Made by a program: the position numbers and the translations under genes. The notes below the pieces were generated by a model, which was not told where the DNA came from, made no database searches, and saw only the letters and a program-made list of their open reading frames with translations. This document shows positions 1-9,153 of a DNA stretch of 64,000 nucleotides, piece after piece. The DNA is from Nitrospirae bacterium MYbin3 (GTDB taxonomy: Bacteria > Nitrospirota > Thermodesulfovibrionia > Thermodesulfovibrionales > Dissulfurispiraceae): positions 93,230-157,229 of the forward strand of contig PEAD01000003.1 in the NCBI GenBank assembly GCA_002753335.1, in the 5' to 3' direction. Every line of letters begins with the position of its first letter. The stretch's first letter is position 1.

Positions 1-1115
1 TGCTTCAATATGGAACAACTACTGAAATGCAATGGCTGCATCCTCATTTAAACCTTATCATTTTGTATAACATGATCAATGTTTTTGGCGATAATCCGTA
101 TGGTTGGAGAATAAGCAATATTTTTTTTGGAACGGTCTCAATTTTTCTAATTTATCTAATTGGCGTAAAGCTCTATCCAAACACTAAAGTCCCTATCCTT
201 GCATCATGTATTCTAGCGTTTGACCCGTTTCATGCTCATTTTTCGCGTACTGCCTTTATGGAAATTCCGACCAGCTTTTTCTTTTTGCTGTTTTTTTATT
301 TTATGATCGAATATAGTGAAAATCGCCGTTCAGTCTTAGTTTTAGCCGGCATCGCATTGGGGTTGACAGTGGCTACCAAAGCCTATTATTTTTTTGCGAT
401 CCCGGTGGTTGTACTTTACACTCTCTACCGGGTGTGGCAGAGAGGAGATTTATCTCATCTTGTCTGGATAGATTTTGTGGTTGCACTTGTTATTCTCCCT
501 ATAGGCATTTATCTTTTGTCTTACTTCCATTGGTTCGGCCGGGGATATACGCTTCCAGAGTTTTTCGCAATGAAAATGGATGCAATTTGGCTGCAGCAGA
601 ATTTTTCATTAGATGATTTTGAAATCCCTTGGTACATAGAGGTAGGGGGAAAACCTTGGCAGTGGTTTCTTCGACCATTCATATCAGGACACCAGATATT
701 TTCGGACGGTGAAAATGGTCGGTTTCTTCTGGAGATTAATAACCCACCTTTTCGTCTGATGGTGATACCTTCTTTAATTCTGGTCAGTGTATATGCATGG
801 AGAACGAGAACCGTTCAGGAATTATTAGCTCCGATGCTTTTTGTTGTATGTTATTTTATTTTTCTGATAGTGGATAGACCTCTATTTAGCAGCAATTCTG
901 TTGTATTACTGCCATTTGCATATTTAGCGGTTGCTAGTGCAGTTGTAATCTTTGCACGATGGCTAAATAGAGAAAAGCAGGTATATTCATTTTTTATATT
1001 CGGAGTCGTGGCCTGGGGATTATACACATTCCCTCTCATATCGGGAGAACTGGTCCCTATCTCTTTTTACCGCCCATTAATATCTATTGCAAGCATTATA
1101 AGGGCTTACTACTGA
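1..1115 (+). CDS. Glycosyltransferase family 39-like membrane protein, 5' end outside window
   Basis: The reading frame is open from the first complete codon at base 3, so this is the C-terminal part of a longer gene; the ATG at 27 is internal. The visible 370 residues are strongly hydrophobic with about eight predicted membrane segments. The segment around WLHPHLN resembles the HPP-type motif of the first loops of PMT/ArnT-like GT-C enzymes, and a conserved FSRTAFMEIP stretch follows. Family knowledge: such enzymes transfer a sugar from a polyprenyl-phosphate donor on the outer face of the inner membrane. The acceptor cannot be told. The catalytic first loop lies upstream of the window. The stop overlaps the next start by one base (TGATG), so the two genes are probably co-translated. 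Confidence 0.7.
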   Translation, partial: LQYGTTTEMQWLHPHLNLIILYNMINVFGDNPYGWRISNIFFGTVSIFLIYLIGVKLYPNTKVPILASCILAFDPFHAHFSRTAFMEIPTSFFFLLFFYFMIEYSENRRSVLVLAGIALGLTVATKAYYFFAIPVVVLYTLYRVWQRGDLSHLVWIDFVVALVILPIGIYLLSYFHWFGRGYTLPEFFAMKMDAIWLQQNFSLDDFEIPWYIEVGGKPWQWFLRPFISGHQIFSDGENGRFLLEINNPPFRLMVIPSLILVSVYAWRTRTVQELLAPMLFVVCYFIFLIVDRPLFSSNSVVLLPFAYLAVASAVVIFARWLNREKQVYSFFIFGVVAWGLYTFPLISGELVPISFYRPLISIASIIRAYY

Positions 1116-1717
1116 TGCTCCAGAGGGGCATCACTATTGCTAGCATTGTTGTATTTACTACAAGCGTAGTTTTCCTTTCTTTTATTTATGGACCTTCTAA
1201 AAGAACTTTTGTTTCACCCGGAAAAGTTGAACTGCTCACCTCACCAATAGATATTTACGAATTTTGGCACTCAACAAAGGTTAGGGGGCGTGTAGCTGTC
1301 CTATTTACACGACATCTTGATTCTGAAATTGGACTGAGCGAGGAGCCAGGAGAAAAATATACCGAACTTGCAATGCGTCATGGAATTGTAAGAAAAATTT
1401 ACCATGTTGTTCCGGATAGTGTGTGGCCGGTTGTTTCTGATAATTTATATCGTCGTAAATTTGCCCGTATTACGTCATACGGCTTTGTGATGGCGCTTGC
1501 AAATGGAAGGATACATGTCCTCCCTCTTTCTCGTTTCAATCCAGAAGACGAAAAATCACTGATAGTTGTAGAGCCTAGTGTATGGAGCAGTGATGAACTT
1601 GCAAAGATTGTTAAATTGATTAAATCAGGAAATCTCAGAACAGATATTATTACTATTGTTAGAGGTTTTTTGTCTGATGCAGAAACTTTCCGATCTGTTC
1701 TGCCTCCTTCCATGTGA
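1115..1717 (+). CDS. Hypothetical membrane-anchored protein coupled to the GT39-like gene
   Basis: This 200-residue protein has one N-terminal hydrophobic segment (about residues 5-26) followed by a soluble, probably periplasmic, domain. I do not recognise the family. Its ATG overlaps the stop of the upstream membrane glycosyltransferase (TGATG), which implies translational coupling and a role with that enzyme, for example as an accessory subunit. No cysteine motif or repeat is visible. The gene is real by size, its lack of in-frame interruptions and the coupling; the function is unknown. It ends convergently, 18 bases from the stop of the opposing methyltransferase operon. Confidence 0.6.
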   Translation: MLQRGITIASIVVFTTSVVFLSFIYGPSKRTFVSPGKVELLTSPIDIYEFWHSTKVRGRVAVLFTRHLDSEIGLSEEPGEKYTELAMRHGIVRKIYHVVPDSVWPVVSDNLYRRKFARITSYGFVMALANGRIHVLPLSRFNPEDEKSLIVVEPSVWSSDELAKIVKLIKSGNLRTDIITIVRGFLSDAETFRSVLPPSM

Positions 1718-1735
1718 AATGACCAGGGGACTATA

Positions 1736-2662
1736 TCAAAGTGAACGATACGGTTTTCGAAAAAAGCTCATTCCATAAAGAGACAGATGTCGCATATACT
1801 TAATGTGTTTTCTTGTATATATGCCACTCAGCATAAAGCTTAAAACATGCAGGCTTTCCACAATAGGCAGGTAAAGATATGAGCGCTTCAATTGGCGGAC
1901 AAATGAAGGATTGTATGGTGGATTTAAATATATAGTTTCCAGTGGCTCAAATCCAATTTCTTTTGCTAAAGCCTCAATTTTAGTTAAACTTACTGCCTCT
2001 TCCCTATCATCGAAGTAAACATCGTGACGGAGTGGGCTTATGTACAGAAGGCGGCGCAATATAAAAGCATCGTTTGGTTCAAATACAATGAGCACTCCCC
2101 CTTCCTCGAGAGCGATAAACGCTTCCTCAATTGCCAGGCTTCTTTGCTTTTCATTCAGATGATGAAGACTTACCCAGAATGCTGCTGTCTGCAGAGTTTT
2201 GGGGGCAAAGATTGGTTTTGTTATATCTGCCCATATACGTCGCAGAGAGTGGGGAGCATATTTAAGTGTCGACATGCTCGCATCACACACGAATACTTCT
2301 GCCTGCTCAAAGTTTTTCAGGATATATCGTGCGCAGTGACCTTCACCTCCTCCGAGTTCTGCAAAACGCAAGCCTGCTTTCAGCTCTACACCTGTTTTTT
2401 TTAGATGATTACATAGAAGTTTAATCATTTTCTGATAGAGGAGTGGCCGAAAGTATGAAAGCCCTCTGACGTTTAGATTATCAAAAACCTTCATCTCCTG
2501 ATTAAGTGTGTCGTCAGCACTACTCCGGTCTAGTAGTAATTCGATTCCTTGCTCAACACTAAAAGATTCTTTTCCGTCGTTAGTTATAAGACGGTTATCT
2601 TGCAAGATGAGAGGCAAACGGGAGAGGGGACTAACTAGTACTGTGGTCTGTTTGTTGGTCAC
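1736..2662 (-). CDS. SAM-dependent class I methyltransferase with degenerate Trm112-like N-terminus
   Basis: Residues 1-55 resemble a Trm112/YcaR-type leader (L..LI..DG...F.VEQGIE.LL) without its zinc cysteines. A Rossmann methyltransferase follows: motif I at FAELGGGEGHCARY (about 100-115), then an acidic strand-2 end at VFVCDAS and a motif near WVSLHHLN and VLIVFEPND. The protein has 308 residues. It is the last gene of the seven-gene minus-strand operon and its ATG overlaps the GT9 stop by four bases. Family knowledge: such enzymes in glycan clusters methylate sugars or lipid precursors. The substrate cannot be read from sequence. Confidence 0.75.
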   Translation of the reverse strand: MTNKQTTVLVSPLSRLPLILQDNRLITNDGKESFSVEQGIELLLDRSSADDTLNQEMKVFDNLNVRGLSYFRPLLYQKMIKLLCNHLKKTGVELKAGLRFAELGGGEGHCARYILKNFEQAEVFVCDASMSTLKYAPHSLRRIWADITKPIFAPKTLQTAAFWVSLHHLNEKQRSLAIEEAFIALEEGGVLIVFEPNDAFILRRLLYISPLRHDVYFDDREEAVSLTKIEALAKEIGFEPLETIYLNPPYNPSFVRQLKRSYLYLPIVESLHVLSFMLSGIYTRKHIKYMRHLSLYGMSFFRKPYRSL

Positions 2663-3879
2663 GGTGTGTTTACTGGAGCATAAAAAAAGTGTTTTTCTAG
2701 TTCAGTAGCAACTTTTTCTGGCGTAATCGATGATAGGCAAACATTTTTTTCGCAGGTTTCAGCGTAAAGTGACTGCTTGCTGTCGTAAACACACATGCAT
2801 GGAGAGCAGTACAGGTTGTCTGGATAGAAGGATAGAGAGTTTTTGTTAACAGGTCCGTATAGCACAGGGGTTTCAGGGCCGAAAAATGCTGCAAGGTTTT
2901 TTCCATAAAGTGAGGCAATATGAAGTGGACCACTGTCGTTTGTAATGACGAGTTCTGCTAGCTCAATAAGTGCGAAAAGTTCTTTGAGAGTTGTATTTCC
3001 TGCACAGTTAATAATACGTGCATTGCGTTTAGCGACCTTATTGGAAATCCCCTCTACATATGCATGTTCTGATTTGCTCCCTATCAGCAGATAGGTGTAC
3101 TCAGGATGATGATCAGTCAGCAATTCAAGCAATGAGACAAAGTTTTGCTCCGGCCATTTCCTGAATGCAAATAAATCTCCTGAATTAACGTTTATGAGGA
3201 TGATTCGTTCGGATTTCATCAACTGGAGGCGGGACCGGAGACTTTCTTCCAGTTCCTCTCTAAACGATGGAAGGACAGACATATAATCTTCCGGCATGAC
3301 TGTAAGATTAAGCCCAGAAGCATATGCAAGATAAATATCCGAAATATGTCGATAAAAATTGAATGTTACTTTATGAGTAAGAATGCCTTCAGGTCGAATT
3401 CTACGGTGATATAGACCGATTCTTATAGGTGCAGCTGAAACAGCCGAAATAAGCATGGGAAACTTCGCAAAAAATTCCAGATCGACCGACATATCGAATT
3501 TTGTCCTCAGTAATGCTATCGCAATCATGCAACAACTTTTTAAAAACGCAGAAACAGAACTTAGATCAGCGATAAGTACTTCATCCGCTATACCGCATAG
3601 CGATATCACTTCCCGATAGGAGGTGGCTGTGACAAAAGTAATCTTTGCCTGTGGGTAGTTCCTGCGAAGTATAGTAATGAGCGGTATTGAGTGTAGAATG
3701 CTCCCCATGCCAAAGTACTTCTGTATCAGTATCCGAGTTACCAGATTGTTTTTCTTTTTCTTTCGTGATGGCAGTAGAAGATGTTTTATTTGCAGTAGAA
3801 TCCCGCAAATTCTGCAAAGGAACATTCCCAAACTATCATCGATTATCCTCATGAACCGATATGTCATATTATCCACCAT
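2659..3879 (-). CDS. Glycosyltransferase family 9 (ADP-heptose:LPS heptosyltransferase-like)
   Basis: The fold is two Rossmann domains of the GT-B type. Near the N-terminus is the typical RILIQKYFGMGSILHSIP segment. The C-terminal sugar-nucleotide site is VITNDSGPLHIASLYGK followed by FFGPETPVLYGP. A four-cysteine cluster (CSPC, then C and C further on) is present near the C-terminus, as in many GT9 enzymes. Family knowledge: GT9 enzymes transfer heptose from ADP-heptose to the LPS inner core at the cytoplasmic face. It overlaps the downstream methyltransferase by four bases and lies 31 bases after the B12 radical SAM gene. This places the operon in surface-glycan or glycolipid assembly. Acceptor and sugar are unknown. 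Confidence 0.82.
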   Translation of the reverse strand: MVDNMTYRFMRIIDDSLGMFLCRICGILLQIKHLLLPSRKKKKNNLVTRILIQKYFGMGSILHSIPLITILRRNYPQAKITFVTATSYREVISLCGIADEVLIADLSSVSAFLKSCCMIAIALLRTKFDMSVDLEFFAKFPMLISAVSAAPIRIGLYHRRIRPEGILTHKVTFNFYRHISDIYLAYASGLNLTVMPEDYMSVLPSFREELEESLRSRLQLMKSERIILINVNSGDLFAFRKWPEQNFVSLLELLTDHHPEYTYLLIGSKSEHAYVEGISNKVAKRNARIINCAGNTTLKELFALIELAELVITNDSGPLHIASLYGKNLAAFFGPETPVLYGPVNKNSLSFYPDNLYCSPCMCVYDSKQSLYAETCEKNVCLSSITPEKVATELEKHFFYAPVNTP

Positions 3880-3910
3880 TTACCATGTACTTGCCGCTGA
3901 TGTGGCTGTC

Positions 3911-5416
3911 TCATAGGAGCCTTCTTATCATACCGTATATTCTTTCTTCTATGAGGAACTGATAAAGACCATTCCGGAAACGGAAATTCGCAACAGGCCG
4001 ATAAAACCAGGCCAATATTTTCAGCAACGCATACTTCAGGCTTTGTCCTGATGCCATTTTGAAAATTTTGCCATCTATGAAGTACATACATAAAAACATC
4101 ATTCTGATAAATTTATTATGCTCCTTTGTCATCCATACCGGATTGTAATCCGATGCTTCTAGCTCGTATATTCCCCACTTTTCCAGACTGTCTGGAGGTG
4201 AATACCCATGCAGCACCGCAAGTTCGTACAGTTCTGTCCCAGGCAATGGTCGTGGTTTGTTCAGCGGGATTACTATACATTGTGGATTATCCTTGATCAA
4301 CTGCAGGATGAGATTTCGTGTCATTTTTGTTTCTTCCAGCGTTTCTGTCGGAAAACCTACGATAAAATTATAGTACGCAGTAATATTTGTATGGCGAGCG
4401 AGTTTTAAATTTGCCTCCAATATCTGCTCTGCTGTGATATTTTTACGCATAAGAGATAGCAGCCGATTGCAGCCTGATTCTGCACCTATATGCATAGTGT
4501 TAGTTCCTGCATCAGCAAGCTTGTTCAAGAAACTGTCGCTCATGGTGAGTATCTCGTTTATCCTAGCACCCCGGAAGCCCAATTTTATATTGATACCACG
4601 TTTTTTTATCTCGTCTATGATCGACTCTACGTGTCTAAGGTCTACGAATGAGTCATCATCGATAAAATAGATCAGCGTAGCACCGTACTTTTTCTGTACC
4701 ATGTCAATATGAGAAACAACCTCATCTACAGGGTAAGGCATCCATTTTTTTGCGAATTTGGCGTAAAGCACAGGGGAACTGCAGAACGCACATTGGTAAG
4801 GACAACCCATAACACTATATATAGGGAATACAATGTCGTTTTTATTGACATGCTTATAAACAGTCATGTCGGGAATAATATGGTAAGGAATATGACGGTA
4901 GTTGATAAATTCAAATTCTGTGGCAATGTCGTTGTGATACACATGTCCTTGCTTGTCGCGCCACGACAGGCCTTTTATCTCTCGCAATGGTATGCATCCA
5001 GAGTTGCCGATGAGGTATAGGAAGAGCTCATGGAACGGCTGCGCGCCATAGCCTCTGATTATGTAATCAATGGACTTCTCCTGCATAACATCCAAGGAGC
5101 TAAAAGTGGGATGCGGCCCCCCCCATACTATAGCCAGCTCTGGATATTTTGCCTTGACAGCAAGTGACAATCTTAAGCTTTCAGTAACGGACACCCCGCT
5201 CATGACCGAAAAACCTATTATCCGTGTTCTTTTATTAATTAAGCGGAATAGTTCGGACTCATCAAAGGAAGGGTTAATTCGAGTATCAAGAATTTGCACT
5301 GGGAATTCATCCAGTACAACTCTGCTCGCGGCATACAGCAATCCAAGTGGAATCATCCGGATGAATGCTCCCGTAAGCGAAGTCTTTGGCTGGATCATGA
5401 TTATTTCTGGTTTCAT
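3911..5416 (-). CDS. Cobalamin-binding radical SAM protein 1
   Basis: The N-terminal ~140 residues form a B12-binding-like Rossmann domain (IIGFSVMSGVS..., then IVWGGPHPTF). The radical SAM core carries the iron-sulfur motif CPYQCAFC at Cys205, Cys209 and Cys212. The C-terminus contains the IVGFPTET segment typical of this class. The ATG at 5416 is chosen because it overlaps the upstream stop as TGATG; a start at 5467 would overlap by 52 bases. Family knowledge: class B radical SAM enzymes methylate unactivated carbon or phosphorus or rearrange rings. It is in one operon with three other radical SAM genes, two methyltransferases and a GT9. The substrate is unknown. Confidence 0.85.
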   Translation of the reverse strand: MKPEIIMIQPKTSLTGAFIRMIPLGLLYAASRVVLDEFPVQILDTRINPSFDESELFRLINKRTRIIGFSVMSGVSVTESLRLSLAVKAKYPELAIVWGGPHPTFSSLDVMQEKSIDYIIRGYGAQPFHELFLYLIGNSGCIPLREIKGLSWRDKQGHVYHNDIATEFEFINYRHIPYHIIPDMTVYKHVNKNDIVFPIYSVMGCPYQCAFCSSPVLYAKFAKKWMPYPVDEVVSHIDMVQKKYGATLIYFIDDDSFVDLRHVESIIDEIKKRGINIKLGFRGARINEILTMSDSFLNKLADAGTNTMHIGAESGCNRLLSLMRKNITAEQILEANLKLARHTNITAYYNFIVGFPTETLEETKMTRNLILQLIKDNPQCIVIPLNKPRPLPGTELYELAVLHGYSPPDSLEKWGIYELEASDYNPVWMTKEHNKFIRMMFLCMYFIDGKIFKMASGQSLKYALLKILAWFYRPVANFRFRNGLYQFLIEERIYGMIRRLL

Positions 5417-6489
5417 CAGCAAGTTGTGTCCAGATCTTTTAAAGGAATAGGGTTGGTCGGATGACAATCTATCCGGACCGGAACAGTCATTCCGGATAGC
5501 GGCTTGATATATTTTTCAATATAGTTCAAGTCTGAGCCGATAAGGCAATCTCGACTTCTCTTTTTAAATGCAGGAAAGTTTCTCATCCGTTTCCAAATCG
5601 TTTCGAGAGGTTCATAACGGACATTCCCGAAAGAAATATAGTTCATTCCACACCCCATTACATCCCCATAGCAGGAAATACTTAGTTTTTCTCTACCTCC
5701 AGGGCATTCCTGCCGCATAGAAAAATTGATGGTCCAATCCGATCGTACATGTGGATTTTGCTGCATATACTGCTGTACTCTCCTCCACTCTTCAGGGGTC
5801 AACAGCACGTCGTGCTCATTAGTCCAGTTTCCAGAAACGCAAGCAAGAGAAAATACTATCCCAATATCATTTTCTGCTGCATACTGTACCATCTCATCCA
5901 TTTTTTTCAGTCCATTGTGCATGATTACAGTGCTAAGATAGACTGAGAAACCTTGGCGCTTCGCTTCATCAATAGTCTCCATAACCTTATTGAAGTGTCC
6001 ATCTGCTCCGCGAATTCGGTCATTTGACTGGGAATCGGTACTGTCTAGGCTGAGGTGTATGGTCTCGACGCCGGCTCGCTTTAGATCAATAAGGTAATCT
6101 TTATCCAGATTTAAAGAATTAGTAACGAGAGCGAATATCGTGTTTCTGGGATCCATGACGGCAAGTATGTCAAAAAGGTCCTTACGAAGGGTAGGTTCTC
6201 CTCCAGACAGTATGACCGAAAAAGCACCTAGATGTGATGCTTGTTTCCATATAGTTTCGTACTCTTTGACGGTCAAATAAGAGTCATTCTGCCTCTTCAT
6301 ACGCGATGCATAGCACATAATACATTTTGAATTGCATTCAGCAAGAAGTGCAAATTCAACAGTCCTTAGTACAGGACGATTCAGAATGAGGGTTTTTGCA
6401 TATCCTGACAATATTTTGGGGATCAGACTAATGCGCCGCTTGATAACTTGTGAGTGATAAATATAGTGCTGTATTTCCCTGATTATCAT
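5416..6489 (-). CDS. Radical SAM protein with SPASM-like C-terminus 1
   Basis: The CxxxCxxC motif is CNSKCIMC at Cys52, 56 and 59, followed by the glycine-rich ILSGGEPTLR SAM-binding segment. The C-terminal third has further cysteines (ECPGG, SCYGDVMGCGMNY, RDCL), consistent with a SPASM/twitch auxiliary cluster domain. Length is 357 residues. Start and stop overlap its neighbours by four bases and one base. Family knowledge: SPASM proteins modify peptides, sugars (for example dehydrogenation or epimerisation) or cofactors. No precursor peptide is evident beside it, so a sugar or lipid substrate is the more natural inference here. Confidence 0.85.
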   Translation of the reverse strand: MIIREIQHYIYHSQVIKRRISLIPKILSGYAKTLILNRPVLRTVEFALLAECNSKCIMCYASRMKRQNDSYLTVKEYETIWKQASHLGAFSVILSGGEPTLRKDLFDILAVMDPRNTIFALVTNSLNLDKDYLIDLKRAGVETIHLSLDSTDSQSNDRIRGADGHFNKVMETIDEAKRQGFSVYLSTVIMHNGLKKMDEMVQYAAENDIGIVFSLACVSGNWTNEHDVLLTPEEWRRVQQYMQQNPHVRSDWTINFSMRQECPGGREKLSISCYGDVMGCGMNYISFGNVRYEPLETIWKRMRNFPAFKKRSRDCLIGSDLNYIEKYIKPLSGMTVPVRIDCHPTNPIPLKDLDTTC

Positions 6490-8087
6490 CGCAATCCTAA
6501 AGTGTTTCGAATGATTTGAACAGCATTCCTTGCTTTATGATAGGCGATCATCACCCAGTAAGGGAATGTGCTGTAATCTCCGAAGCGAGCCTGGTTAAAG
6601 GCTCGTCGCATAAGCATTAGTTTGTAAAGCAACGACTTCAACCAAGGTGCAGATACATCTTCTCTTCCCTTGATTAATTTTTTTAGATAACGCATGACGC
6701 AGGAAGGCGGCTTTATGATAGCGAAAACGCTAACAAGGTTGTTTAATAAAATAGGCTTGTATGAAAACATGTATTCTTTTTCCATGTGCTGCTCAATCAG
6801 GGAATAATCAGTTGCATCATCGCTTAAGGCAGTTCCGGGCATAAACTGTAAAGAAAATAAACTGATTGTAAACGGCGCGGGTGTCTGGTGAAGGAAATCC
6901 AATGTCTGATAAAGTTGCTTATGTGTTTCAAATGGATTGTCAACTATCATTTCATATGAGGGGGCAACCATTTTATCGCCAAAATGTGCCAGTACCTCCG
7001 TTGCCCTCCTGAGTTGCTTGGTCGTAACGGGTCGCTTGAAAAGTTTTAGTATATCATCACAACCCGATTCAAACCCCATTTTTATACGTACCAACCCTCC
7101 TTCTAACAGAACCCTAATCTTGTCCTCTTGAATGGATGCAGGATTTGTCCCGCTTAGTATGAACTTGATCCCAATCTCGTCTCTGAATTTCCTGGAGAAC
7201 GTGGTCAGCGTAGTAAGATCCCGTCCAAGAAAGTTGCTGTCATAAAAGATCACATAATCCAACGGATACCTTAGTTGTGCTGCTTTAATCTCAGCAATGA
7301 CATAATCAGGTGATGGACCACGGTAGTACGCATATGCGTGATCTAGATCTATAAATTTAGACTGTGAGCAGAAGGCGCAGCGATATGGGCAACCTACAGA
7401 CCATATGGTATTGTAGGTTGTACCGACATGTCGGATCAATGTGGTTGGTGTTAATGGAATGAGTTGCCCATCTGAAAAACTGAAGATAAAGTGCCCTTCA
7501 GTATCATAGTCCATAAAAGGCATTTGCTCCATTTCAGCAGGAGTCATAATGGGAACTCGTGGGTTTTTGATGATTTGTTCATTTTCTCGTACCCACGTAT
7601 TTGCCAGACCGCTAAACTGCGTATTGTATTGAACACGCTCAAGAAACTCTACGAAGGTTCTCTCTCCTTCGCCGAGGCATATGACGTCTGAGAACTCGAT
7701 AGCATCCTCAGGGAAAATCGTGGGGTGATAACCTCCGATAATAATCTTGACCGTAGGCCTGAGCTTTTTCACTTCCATGCATATAGTTCGGGCAATATTC
7801 CTCTGGACGCTCATAAGTGAAAACGCCAGTACATCCGCTTCGGCCAAAATCTCGGCTAGCCTGATTAAAGCATAATCATTTCTGACATAATTGACATTGA
7901 AGTTGTCTCCAGTTTTCTGCTTCCACCAACTCCCGGCAAGTGAGGCACGATTTGCATCATCCAGAAAATAAACAGACCGAACATTGTAGCCCGCTTTTTT
8001 TGCATTGGCTATAATTCGTCGAAACCCAATGGCAACCAAATTTCTGTCCATGCTCAAAGCATATATTTTCAATGGACTAGATTGCAT
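6486..8087 (-). CDS. Cobalamin-binding radical SAM protein 2
   Basis: This 533-residue protein has a B12-binding-like domain (IIGGYHPTIFPEDAIEFSD about 116-134, then a GEGE segment) and a radical SAM core with CPYRCAFC at Cys233, 237 and 240. The B12-ligand DxHxxG signature is not obvious, as is common in this class. A C-terminal ~90-residue basic, aromatic extension follows the barrel. Family knowledge: BchE/HpnJ-like enzymes catalyse methylation, ring closure or contraction. It overlaps the downstream radical SAM gene by four bases and sits five bases after the upstream one, so expression is coupled. It differs from protein 1 in length and B12-domain sequence, so the two are not a recent duplicate. 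Confidence 0.85.
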   Translation of the reverse strand: MQSSPLKIYALSMDRNLVAIGFRRIIANAKKAGYNVRSVYFLDDANRASLAGSWWKQKTGDNFNVNYVRNDYALIRLAEILAEADVLAFSLMSVQRNIARTICMEVKKLRPTVKIIIGGYHPTIFPEDAIEFSDVICLGEGERTFVEFLERVQYNTQFSGLANTWVRENEQIIKNPRVPIMTPAEMEQMPFMDYDTEGHFIFSFSDGQLIPLTPTTLIRHVGTTYNTIWSVGCPYRCAFCSQSKFIDLDHAYAYYRGPSPDYVIAEIKAAQLRYPLDYVIFYDSNFLGRDLTTLTTFSRKFRDEIGIKFILSGTNPASIQEDKIRVLLEGGLVRIKMGFESGCDDILKLFKRPVTTKQLRRATEVLAHFGDKMVAPSYEMIVDNPFETHKQLYQTLDFLHQTPAPFTISLFSLQFMPGTALSDDATDYSLIEQHMEKEYMFSYKPILLNNLVSVFAIIKPPSCVMRYLKKLIKGREDVSAPWLKSLLYKLMLMRRAFNQARFGDYSTFPYWVMIAYHKARNAVQIIRNTLGLR

Positions 8088-8091
8088 TGCT

Positions 8092-9153
8092 TCATCCCCT
8101 TCGGAAAAGAAACTTCAGGCTGTTTATTACTGTTTTTAGTTGAAAACTAAAAAGGTTATTAAATTCAGTTGATCCTGCACAATAATGGCAGGGCAGATAT
8201 TTTAGCCGTTCCCATGCTCCTCGCACTCCATGTTCCACTATGGAATAGGAAAAATCTTTACGCCCGAATTGAATAGCGCAGGGGTGCAGCATGCCTGAGG
8301 AGTCCAGCCAGCAGACGAGGTTTCCCATGATACATTTCGGATAGTATTTTTTCTGTACCTCGTCATCCGATCGGATATAACTGTTATAGGCATGTTTTTC
8401 TGTCCATGAAATGATGTCACGCAACCCCTGTTCAGAATTGTTAGTCGGCATTCCTAGATGCTTTTGTTCCAGTATAGTTTGATACAATGCATGTACCTGC
8501 TCATTTGTAGCAAGGTTCTTGTCTATTGCAAAGCCCGTGGTGGCAGGGATGCAAAAGTTAAGATAGGTCTTATATATATTCGCAAGATTTGTTAGAGGAT
8601 TAAGCGTGTTTTCTACTGTTGCCAATCTTGTCAATACCGTGTGGAGATGGAAAGGAATACGGTGTTTGTCGCAGAGCTTCATCGCCTCTATTAGTGCCTC
8701 ATAGACCCCTCTGCCGCGATTTGCCTCGGTAACTTCAGAATTCCCGTCAATGCTCAACTGTACTTGATCAACTTGCCGGAGTGCTTCAAGATGTTGCCGG
8801 AGGTACATCCCGTTTGTAGTAATAGAACAATATGCGTTTTTTGCCTTAATATAGGTGATAATTTCGTCGATATGAGGGTGCAGTAAAGGCTCGCCGCCTT
8901 GCAGCATGAATACTCTTGTGCCAAGAGCGTGAAACTCATTTATGATGCTAAACAACTCTTGCACAGGCACATCCGTGGCATGGCGGTTATCTTCATATGA
9001 ATAGCAGTAAATACAGCGTAAATTGCATCTACTGGTAACGCTAAGTGATAGTACTACAGGGGTCCTTTCACCAGTAAATTTATAACGTAGGGTGTTTATT
9101 GCAATGCTCAATAAAGTAGTATACATATCGCCATGGGGCAAAACTAGCTGCAT
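8092..9153 (-). CDS. Radical SAM protein with SPASM-like C-terminus 2
   Basis: The motif CNLRCIYC lies at Cys43, 47 and 50, followed by FMLQGGEPLLHP. C-terminal cysteines (KCIMGNLVCW, HPCAIQFG, LPCHYCAG) are arranged as in SPASM/twitch domains that hold auxiliary 4Fe-4S clusters. It has 353 residues. Its start overlaps the upstream methyltransferase stop by 10 bases. Related proteins occur in PQQ-, mycofactocin- and sugar-modifying systems, but nothing in the context selects one. Together with the gene at 5416 it gives this operon two SPASM-type and two B12-type radical SAM enzymes. Confidence 0.83.
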   Translation of the reverse strand: MQLVLPHGDMYTTLLSIAINTLRYKFTGERTPVVLSLSVTSRCNLRCIYCYSYEDNRHATDVPVQELFSIINEFHALGTRVFMLQGGEPLLHPHIDEIITYIKAKNAYCSITTNGMYLRQHLEALRQVDQVQLSIDGNSEVTEANRGRGVYEALIEAMKLCDKHRIPFHLHTVLTRLATVENTLNPLTNLANIYKTYLNFCIPATTGFAIDKNLATNEQVHALYQTILEQKHLGMPTNNSEQGLRDIISWTEKHAYNSYIRSDDEVQKKYYPKCIMGNLVCWLDSSGMLHPCAIQFGRKDFSYSIVEHGVRGAWERLKYLPCHYCAGSTEFNNLFSFQLKTVINSLKFLFRRG